Part shown: piece by piece, positions 1-5,377 of the stretch
Position numbering within the stretch: the stretch's first letter is position 1
Layout of the letters: every line of letters starts with the position of its first letter
Assembly (NCBI GenBank): GCA_902782905.1
Contig: CACZPB010000197.1
Location: 1 to 5,944 of the forward strand
Source of the DNA: an uncultured bacterium
Lineage (GTDB): Bacteria > Cyanobacteriota > Vampirovibrionia > Gastranaerophilales > Gastranaerophilaceae
Reading direction: 5' to 3'
DNA: 5,944 nt
Translations under genes and position numbers: made by a program
The notes under the pieces: model-generated
The model's database searches: none
The model's input: the letters and a program-made list of their open reading frames with translations, nothing else
What the model was told of the DNA's origin: nothing

Positions 1-1532
1 AAGGAAATACCGTAAAAGATATTAAAGAAGCGGATCTTCAAGCGTTAGCTCGTGAAGTTTTAGGCGAAGATATCTATTTTGATGAACTTCTCGAAGTTTG
101 TTCAAAAGTAACGAATTTGTACCGTTCAAAAGGTTATTTAACTTCATATGCAACAGTTCCGCCGCAAAGAATAGTTGATGGCGTTGCAACAATTAAGATT
201 GTTGAAAGTAAAGTCGGCGAAATGAATATTGAAGGTGAAAAGTGGACTCGTGAATGGTATTTGAGACATATAATCATGGGTAAAGCAGGCTTGAGAGAAG
301 GCGAAGTTTTCAATGCTAAGAACCTTCAAAGAGCTATGAAAGAGATTAACAGAGAAGATTACGTTCAAGTCCAAACAGAAATCGAAAGACAGGCAACAGG
401 TGACGAGAATACAGAAATCACACTTAATGTCCGTGACAGATTTCCAATTAACTTTGACGTAACTTATGATGACTACGGTCGTTCATATACAGGTGCGCAA
501 CGTGTATCATTCTTACTTGGTATGCACAACTTAACAGGTTTGGGTGATAAAATTTACGGTGGTACTATCATTTCATCCGGTGCAACCGGTTGGATGGCAG
601 GGTACAGTTTACCGGTTTCTTCATACGGAACTCGTTTGTCATTTGATTTTAACGATTCTCACGTAAGACTCGGCGGACCTTATAAGGCATACAATATTAA
701 GGGTAATGCGCAAAGCTATTTCTTCAAATTAACTCAACCGTTAATTCAAACAGCTAAGTCAGACTTATTCTTGTATACAGGATATAATCTTGTTAATGCA
801 AATACATCGGCATTTAATAACAGACCAAATCCGGAAAGATTATCACATTATAACTTACATGTATGGCGTACAGGTTTGTATGGTATGACCGATGACAGTT
901 ACGGACGTTGGATTGGTAACTTGGGTATCGACTTTGGTATGGGCGGTAACGGCCATGGAGCAATTCAGGATACATCATTCTTCAAGGTAACAGCAGGCGC
1001 TACTCGTGTTCAGAGGTTGTTTGCAAGAAGCTTGGGTATAATAAGGGTTAACGGTCAATATTCACCGAACAAGTTATTTGCAGCGGAACAAATGCAGCTT
1101 GGTGGTCCATACACATTAAGAGGTTATCAACCGGCTGAACTTATTGGTGACTATGGTGTTTCCGGTACAGTTGAATACAGATTCCCAATTCCGTTCTTGA
1201 ACAGAATTGCACCGAAAATCGATGAAAGAATCAGATTGGCTGCATTCTATGACTTTGGTTGGATAGGTGAAAACGGTAATGTATACAATTATCCGCATTC
1301 ATTCTTGCACTCAGTCGGTTTCGGAACATATATCACATTCTGTGATTGGTTATCAACTCAAATCGGCGTAGGCTTCCCGCTAGGCCATAAATATTACGGT
1401 GAAAGCACTGCAAGATTCTACTTTAGCGTAAACGGTGATTTCGACAAGATGATTCCTTTAAGAGATCCTGCTAAGGAAGCTGCTAAGAAAGAAGCAAAAG
1501 CTAAAGCAAAAGAAGCAAAACAAAAATTATAA
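1..1532 (+). CDS. ShlB/FhaC/HecB-type two-partner-secretion outer-membrane transporter (TpsB, Omp85 superfamily), 5'-partial
   Basis: By family, this is an outer-membrane barrel with periplasmic POTRA domains that exports or activates a large TpsA protein such as a haemolysin or adhesin. The frame is open to the left edge (first full codon at base 3), giving 509 visible residues; the TTG at 117 lies inside the first POTRA and is not the start. Visible residues 1-72 form a POTRA_2-type domain (starts GNTVKD, contains YRSKGYLTSYATVPPQ). Residues ~73-145 form a second POTRA ending NVRDRFP. The barrel runs from ~148 to F480. It carries the lid-loop signature LRGY (372-375, nt 1116-1127; usually VRGY/F) and the family motif AAFYDFGW. 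FhaC-like proteins are ~550-600 aa, so the signal peptide and linker are probably what is missing. After the last strand (ARFYFSVNGDF) comes an odd 29-residue Lys/Ala-rich tail. No TpsA gene is visible. The family call is firm; the substrate is unknown. Confidence 0.88.
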   Translation, partial: GNTVKDIKEADLQALAREVLGEDIYFDELLEVCSKVTNLYRSKGYLTSYATVPPQRIVDGVATIKIVESKVGEMNIEGEKWTREWYLRHIIMGKAGLREGEVFNAKNLQRAMKEINREDYVQVQTEIERQATGDENTEITLNVRDRFPINFDVTYDDYGRSYTGAQRVSFLLGMHNLTGLGDKIYGGTIISSGATGWMAGYSLPVSSYGTRLSFDFNDSHVRLGGPYKAYNIKGNAQSYFFKLTQPLIQTAKSDLFLYTGYNLVNANTSAFNNRPNPERLSHYNLHVWRTGLYGMTDDSYGRWIGNLGIDFGMGGNGHGAIQDTSFFKVTAGATRVQRLFARSLGIIRVNGQYSPNKLFAAEQMQLGGPYTLRGYQPAELIGDYGVSGTVEYRFPIPFLNRIAPKIDERIRLAAFYDFGWIGENGNVYNYPHSFLHSVGFGTYITFCDWLSTQIGVGFPLGHKYYGESTARFYFSVNGDFDKMIPLRDPAKEAAKKEAKAKAKEAKQKL

Positions 1533-1538
1533 TAAAAA

Positions 1539-1570
1539 AATAAAAAAGCTCCTTCGGGAGCTTTTTTATT
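1539..1570 (+). terminator. Rho-independent terminator after the TpsB gene
   Basis: A perfect 11-bp stem AAAAAAGCTCC / GGAGCTTTTTT (1542-1552 with 1557-1567) closes on a TTCG tetraloop bounded by C-G, the exceptionally stable cUUCGg form. Three more A/T pairs can extend it (1539-1541 with 1568-1570). It begins seven bases after the TAA at 1530-1532 and supplies the U-tract. The A-tract on the left makes it formally able to work in both directions, but no minus-strand gene is seen to need it. Confidence 0.93.
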
Positions 1571-1590
1571 GCTTAACACTGTGTAACAGA

Positions 1591-1619
1591 TTGACATGAG
1601 CCCCTTTTTAGTTGATAAT
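1591..1619 (+). promoter_or_regulatory. sigma70-type promoter for smc
   Basis: TTGACA (1591-1596, full consensus) is followed after exactly 17 bp by GATAAT (1614-1619, five of six). Transcription should begin near 1626, right at the Shine-Dalgarno, leaving a leader of only about 14 nt. A short odd-length palindrome, ACACTGTGT (1576-1584), sits just upstream of the -35 and could be a protein site, but it is too short to assert. The terminator directly upstream means smc needs its own promoter, which supports this call. Confidence 0.8.
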
Positions 1620-1625
1620 TAAGCT

Positions 1626-1634
1626 AGGGAAGGG
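1626..1634 (+). promoter_or_regulatory. Ribosome binding site that sets the smc start
   Basis: AGGGAAGGG contains a GGAAGG core (1628-1633). The distance from the core to ATG 1640 is 6 nt, which is ideal; to the in-frame TTG at 1637 it is only 3 nt. The ATG is therefore the better start. Confidence 0.75.
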
Positions 1635-1639
1635 ATTTG

Positions 1640-4600
1640 ATGTATATAAAGCAACTGGAAATCGACAATTTTAAGTCGTTTGCCAATAAAGTCGAAATAC
1701 CGATGCTACAAGGTTTTACTACTATATCAGGACCAAATGGTTCGGGTAAGAGTAATATCATTGACAGTATTTTGTTTGCTCTGGGGCTTTCTACAAGTAG
1801 GGCTCTTAGGGCAGAGAAGCTTTTTCATTTGATTTCCACTTATAACAAAAGAAATGAAGCTTTTGTAAAAGTAACGTTTGGAGAAACAGAGGAAGGCGAC
1901 TTTTCGGTTGCAAGGCGTATTCGCAAGTCTTCGCAAGGGTTTAACAGTATTTATTATATGGATGATAAAATAGTGACCCTTTCTGATATTCACGCAAGGC
2001 TGGAAAAATATAATATTACTCCAAACAGCTACAATGTAATGATGCAGGGTGACGTTATGTCTATCACCAACTGTACTCCCAATGAAAGACGGAAGATTAT
2101 TGATGAAATAGCGGGTGTGGCTGACTTTGACAGAAGAATAGAGCAGGCTACCGGCGAATTAGAAACGGTTGAAAAGAGGGTTGTTAATTCTACTCTTATA
2201 TTAAATGAAGTTAATACTCGCCTTGAACAGCTTAAAGAAGAAAAAGAGGTCGCTCTAAAGTATCAAAAATTAAAAGATGAAAAGACCGGCTTAGAAAGTC
2301 AAATTAATACGGTAAAGTTTTTTGATTTGAAGCGTAATTTGGAAAAAGCCCATGAAAATATTCTTGAATTTACAAAGAAGAAAAAAGAAGAAGAATTAAA
2401 ATCAAAGGACTTGGAAGAAAGATTAAAGCTCATAAAAGAAAAGTATGAGGAACTTTCTGCTACTATAAAAGAGAAGGGTGAGGCTCACCAGTTAGAACTG
2501 AAGCAAAAAGCAGAAGAAGTAAAGGGTTCAATATCAAGAAAAAATTCGGCGATTGCGTTTGCTGATAAACAAATTCAAGACAATCTTAAGACTATAGAAA
2601 ACACAAAAAACGGTATTGAGGTACAGGAAGGAAAGATTAAAGATTCTGAGCTAAAAATTCAGCTTAAACAGGATGAAATAAAGGGTATTCAAACAAATAT
2701 TGATGAGCAAAAAGCTATACTTAAAAAAATCTTAGAAGATATGGCGGGTTTGAGCGAATCAGCGGAAAAGCATATTGAAAAACGTAATAATTTAAGAAAA
2801 GAGCTTGAAGAATATCAAGACAAGGAGACAAAGTTAATACAAAAGCAAGCGCCGATGGAGGCTGAATTATATGCTAAGAAAAAAGCTTTGGAAGAAGCTC
2901 GAGCAAAATTAGACGAGCTTGAAGCGTTTAAAACAAATTTTGCCGAAACTAAATCTTCAAAAGAACTTTTAATAGAGGAACTTGGCAAGGAACTCGAAGA
3001 TTTCAAAATTATCCTTAAGAATACATTAAATGATTTGGATAAAACTAAAAATGAAATCGCAGATATGGAGTATGACTTGCAGGCTGCGCGTAAGAAGATT
3101 TACCAGCTTGAGGCAGCAAAGCAGGCGAATGAAGAAGCCAACCTCGGACGTGCGGTTGATACGATAGTAGGTGCAAATATTCGCGGGGTGCATGCGCCTT
3201 TGATGAAATTGGGACAAGTCGACGAGGAATATTCTACAGCAATGGAAATAGCTGTTGGCGGAAGAATGGCTCATATAGTTGTAGATGATGAGCACGTAGC
3301 GTCGACCTGTATTGAGCTCTTAAAATCGTCAGGGGCAGGCAGAGCCACTTTTATACCGCTCAATAAAATCGTTAAATGCCCAAGGAGTTTAACTCTTCCG
3401 AAAGATAAGGGTGTAATTGATTTTGCGATTAATCTTATTGATTTTGATGACGAGTACCTTAATGCATTCTATTATGCTGTTGGTGAAACATTGGTTGTCG
3501 AGGACAGAGAAGTTGCAAACAAACTTATCGGCAAATATCGTATGGTAACTTTATCAGGTGATTTGTTTGAAAAATCAGGTTCAATCACAGGTGGTGCTGT
3601 CAAAAAAACGGGACTTAAATTTGCGCAAAACTCTGATAGTGAAATAGATGCCTATAAAACAAAATTGAAAGAAATGGAAGACAAATACAATACTCTCCAT
3701 TCAAAAAGAAATGCTCTTGAAGCAAAAATGGAAGATGTGAGGGGGAAATATTCATCTTCTACAACAGAATTTAATAAGGCTAAATTAGAGCTTACGAGTT
3801 TGGAAACTAATTTTGCAAATACTCAGTCCAATATTGAAGAAAAAGAAGCTTTTATTAAAACAACAGAGCCCGAAATTTCTCAAATAGAGAAAAACCTTGA
3901 TAAGATTGAAGAAGAACATGTCATACTTTCAGAGAAAATGACTGATGTTCAAACTTCTATATCAGATATAGAAAAATTGATGAACGATGCCGATTTAAAA
4001 GATTTGAAAGAAAAAACCTCGGGAGTTGAGGCTGAAATCAAGCGTTACGAAAAAAATATGGCTGATGCAAATAATGAAATAGATGGTTTGCACCAGAGAA
4101 TAGAATTTATTCACACAACGATTAAGACTCACAATGACACTATAGCGCGCTCTTTGGAGGTTAACAGGGAACTTTCTTTAGACAAGGCAAAATCCGCAGA
4201 AGAAATTAAAGGCTTAAATGAACAGTTAGAAGTTCTTGATGTTCAAATAAAAGAAATTACGGATAAACTCGGGGAGCTTTTAAAACAAAGAGATGATATA
4301 AATAAAGATTTGGTAGATATTGAAACTCAAAGGAATTTGAAAGCCGCTGATATAGAAAAAATTGCTGAGCAAATAGAGTCATTTAAGGCAAGAAGGCGAG
4401 AATTAGAACCTCAGCTTGAAGAAACAAGAGGTGTTTTGGCTGAGGCAGGTGTAAATGTTAACGAGCTTGAACCTGTCGAGATGTCAATAGAAGAAATTAC
4501 AAACCGCATTCAGCGTTTGCAAAAGAGAATGGATGAGCTGGGTGCTGTCAACATGAAGGCTCTTGAAGATTTTGAAACTGTTTCTGCCCGTCAGCAAGAA

Positions 4601-5131
4601 CTCCACGGGCAAATTGAAACTCTATCGAGAGAACGTGAGCAGATTTTGGAGAGAATGAAAGGTTATGAGGATCTTAAGAAGGAAACTTTCTTAAAAACTT
4701 ATAATGCACTGAACGAAAACTTTAAGGATATTTTCCACAAACTATCAGACGGTGAAGGTACGCTAATTCTTGAAAACGAAGAAAAACCTTTTGAGGGTGG
4801 TCTTGATATAGAGGCTCAGCCGAGAGATAAGAAAAAACAACGTCTTGCAGGGATGTCAGGAGGCGAAAAAGCTCTTACGGCACTCGCGTTTGTATTTGCT
4901 ATTCAAAAATATATGCCTGCTCCATTCTACGCATTTGATGAAGTTGACGCAAGCCTGGACGGTATAAATGTAGAAAAACTGGCGCATATAGTACAATCAC
5001 AGGCAGATTCAACTCAATTTATAGTAGTCAGCCACAGAAAGCCAATGATAGAGTCTGCAAACCGCACAATCGGTGTTACACAAAAAGAAAAAGGTATTTC
5101 TAAAGTAACAGGTGTAAAACTGAGAGATTAA
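1640..5131 (+). CDS. smc: Chromosome segregation/condensation ATPase SMC
   Basis: SMC forms a long dimeric coiled-coil ATPase that, with the kleisin ScpA and ScpB, loops and compacts the chromosome and helps origins separate. The protein is 1163 aa, close to the usual ~1180. In order: Walker A GPNGSGKS (31-38, K37); R-loop LRAEK (R57); Q-loop MMQGDVMS (Q136) with NERRKIIDEIAGVADFD behind it; first coiled-coil arm from ~165 to 500, very rich in Lys/Glu; hinge ~503-653, starting GRAVDTIVGANIRGV and ending LSGDLFEKSGSITGGA; return arm from ~655 to ~1010, with the conserved LGAVNMKALEDFE near 968; ABC signature MSGGEK (SGGE at 1073-1076); Walker B FYAFDEVDASLD (D1100, E1101); switch histidine SHRKP (H1132). 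All catalytic residues are present. The head motifs and the RTIGVTQ end resemble cyanobacterial and archaeal SMCs. Its partner scpA lies 246 bp downstream, but with its own promoter. No clear hairpin terminator follows, only T-rich sequence (5150-5165). Confidence 0.98.
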   Translation: MYIKQLEIDNFKSFANKVEIPMLQGFTTISGPNGSGKSNIIDSILFALGLSTSRALRAEKLFHLISTYNKRNEAFVKVTFGETEEGDFSVARRIRKSSQGFNSIYYMDDKIVTLSDIHARLEKYNITPNSYNVMMQGDVMSITNCTPNERRKIIDEIAGVADFDRRIEQATGELETVEKRVVNSTLILNEVNTRLEQLKEEKEVALKYQKLKDEKTGLESQINTVKFFDLKRNLEKAHENILEFTKKKKEEELKSKDLEERLKLIKEKYEELSATIKEKGEAHQLELKQKAEEVKGSISRKNSAIAFADKQIQDNLKTIENTKNGIEVQEGKIKDSELKIQLKQDEIKGIQTNIDEQKAILKKILEDMAGLSESAEKHIEKRNNLRKELEEYQDKETKLIQKQAPMEAELYAKKKALEEARAKLDELEAFKTNFAETKSSKELLIEELGKELEDFKIILKNTLNDLDKTKNEIADMEYDLQAARKKIYQLEAAKQANEEANLGRAVDTIVGANIRGVHAPLMKLGQVDEEYSTAMEIAVGGRMAHIVVDDEHVASTCIELLKSSGAGRATFIPLNKIVKCPRSLTLPKDKGVIDFAINLIDFDDEYLNAFYYAVGETLVVEDREVANKLIGKYRMVTLSGDLFEKSGSITGGAVKKTGLKFAQNSDSEIDAYKTKLKEMEDKYNTLHSKRNALEAKMEDVRGKYSSSTTEFNKAKLELTSLETNFANTQSNIEEKEAFIKTTEPEISQIEKNLDKIEEEHVILSEKMTDVQTSISDIEKLMNDADLKDLKEKTSGVEAEIKRYEKNMADANNEIDGLHQRIEFIHTTIKTHNDTIARSLEVNRELSLDKAKSAEEIKGLNEQLEVLDVQIKEITDKLGELLKQRDDINKDLVDIETQRNLKAADIEKIAEQIESFKARRRELEPQLEETRGVLAEAGVNVNELEPVEMSIEEITNRIQRLQKRMDELGAVNMKALEDFETVSARQQELHGQIETLSREREQILERMKGYEDLKKETFLKTYNALNENFKDIFHKLSDGEGTLILENEEKPFEGGLDIEAQPRDKKKQRLAGMSGGEKALTALAFVFAIQKYMPAPFYAFDEVDASLDGINVEKLAHIVQSQADSTQFIVVSHRKPMIESANRTIGVTQKEKGISKVTGVKLRD

Positions 5132-5147
5132 TAGAATTGGTAACTTC

Positions 5148-5270
5148 TTATTTTTCTATTTTTTCAAAATTTATCTTGTAACCCAGTGTGTCAAGTATTA
5201 TATTCAGTTCATTAAAATTTGCGGTTCCTTTAAATGTAAACAAACATGTAAACTTTTCACAAATTATTTT
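5148..5270 (-). pseudogene. Possible gene remnant or tiny ORF on the minus strand, HTH-tail-like
   Basis: Forty codons are open on the minus strand between a TGA (5271-5273) and the TAA (5148-5150). There is no ATG. The only common start is a TTG (5241-5243), which would give 31 aa with at best a weak ribosome site. The reading has the look of real protein: KGTANFNELNIILDTLGYKI followed by NFEKIEK. This pattern (short polar loop, helix, 'LDxLGYKI', short strand, Lys/Glu end) resembles the last helices of XRE/HTH_3 regulators and antitoxins. The resemblance is my reading, not a search. If it is a remnant, the 5' part has been lost and the scpA promoter now occupies its place. Chance is possible in so short a stretch. 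Confidence 0.25.
5234..5253 (+). repeat. Tandem ATGTAAAC repeats abutting the scpA -35 box, possible operator
   Basis: ATGTAAAC occurs at 5234-5241 and again at 5246-5253, a 12-bp period. The second copy ends two bases before the -35 hexamer at 5256. Direct half-sites at this spacing and position are typical of activator or repressor sites, but no regulator can be named and the region is AT-rich. Confidence 0.35.
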
Positions 5271-5284
5271 TCATGTGTTATAAT
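5256..5284 (+). promoter_or_regulatory. Strong sigma70-type promoter with extended -10, driving scpA
   Basis: The -35 is TTCACA (5256-5261, five of six), then exactly 17 bp, then a perfect TATAAT (5279-5284). TG at 5276-5277, one base before the hexamer, makes an extended -10. The expected start of transcription is about 5290-5292, at the edge of a run of seven Gs (5292-5298). This gives scpA a leader of roughly 85 nt and uncouples it from smc at the transcription level. Confidence 0.8.
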
Positions 5285-5296
5285 CGCAAAAGGGGG

Positions 5297-5346
5297 GGAG
5301 CCTTTGGGGCTTCTTAGCAGAAGAAATTCCTCAGTATAGAGGAGTT
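5297..5346 (+). promoter_or_regulatory. Structured 5' leader of scpA with a hairpin covering a Shine-Dalgarno
   Basis: Three hairpins can be drawn by eye. A: GGAGCC (5297-5302) with GGCTTC (5308-5313), including one G-U pair. B: CTTCT (5310-5314) with AGAAG (5319-5323), loop TAGC. C: AATTCCTC (5325-5332) with GAGGAGTT (5339-5346), one G-U pair, loop AGTATA. A and B share bases 5310-5313 and exclude each other, whereas B and C can coexist. C places the strong Shine-Dalgarno GAGGAG (5339-5344) entirely in its stem, directly against the ATG at 5347. This could control translation of what follows. The pairing is seen in the sequence; the function is inferred. Confidence 0.4.
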
Positions 5347-5373
5347 ATGAAGAAAAGAATAAAGATAAAATAG
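5347..5373 (+). CDS. Possible 8-codon leader peptide ahead of scpA
   Basis: ATG 5347 starts MKKRIKIK and stops at TAG 5371-5373, five bases before the first candidate scpA ATG (5378) and in a different frame. The only good Shine-Dalgarno in the area, GAGGAG (5339-5344), belongs to this ATG, though the gap of 2 nt is short. scpA itself lacks a clear site, so ribosomes finishing this peptide might restart at 5378. Alternatives are a chance ORF, or the true scpA start with a one-base frame change near 5366-5371: a +1 shift at AAA-TAG would join MKKRIKIK to the scpA frame. Confidence 0.35.
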   Translation: MKKRIKIK

Positions 5374-5377
5374 AAAT

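Noticed and set aside
117..119. TTG as the start of the first gene
   Set aside because: The frame stays open to the window edge and the upstream residues (GNTVKDIKEADLQALAREVL) complete the POTRA domain, so the TTG is internal.
144..374. Minus-strand ORF opposite the TpsB POTRA domains
   Set aside because: It has no recognisable domain and the plus-strand frame is a clear family match; the same applies to the minus ORFs within smc.
1637..1639. TTG as the smc start
   Set aside because: It is only 3 nt from the Shine-Dalgarno core, while ATG 1640 is the next codon and is correctly spaced.
5132..5170. Intrinsic terminator after smc
   Set aside because: There are T-runs but no stem of useful length precedes them, so it cannot be supported by eye.
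5171..5200. Minus-strand TTGACA as a promoter
   Set aside because: No acceptable -10 hexamer lies at 16-18 bp; the nearest A/T-rich hexamers are too close.
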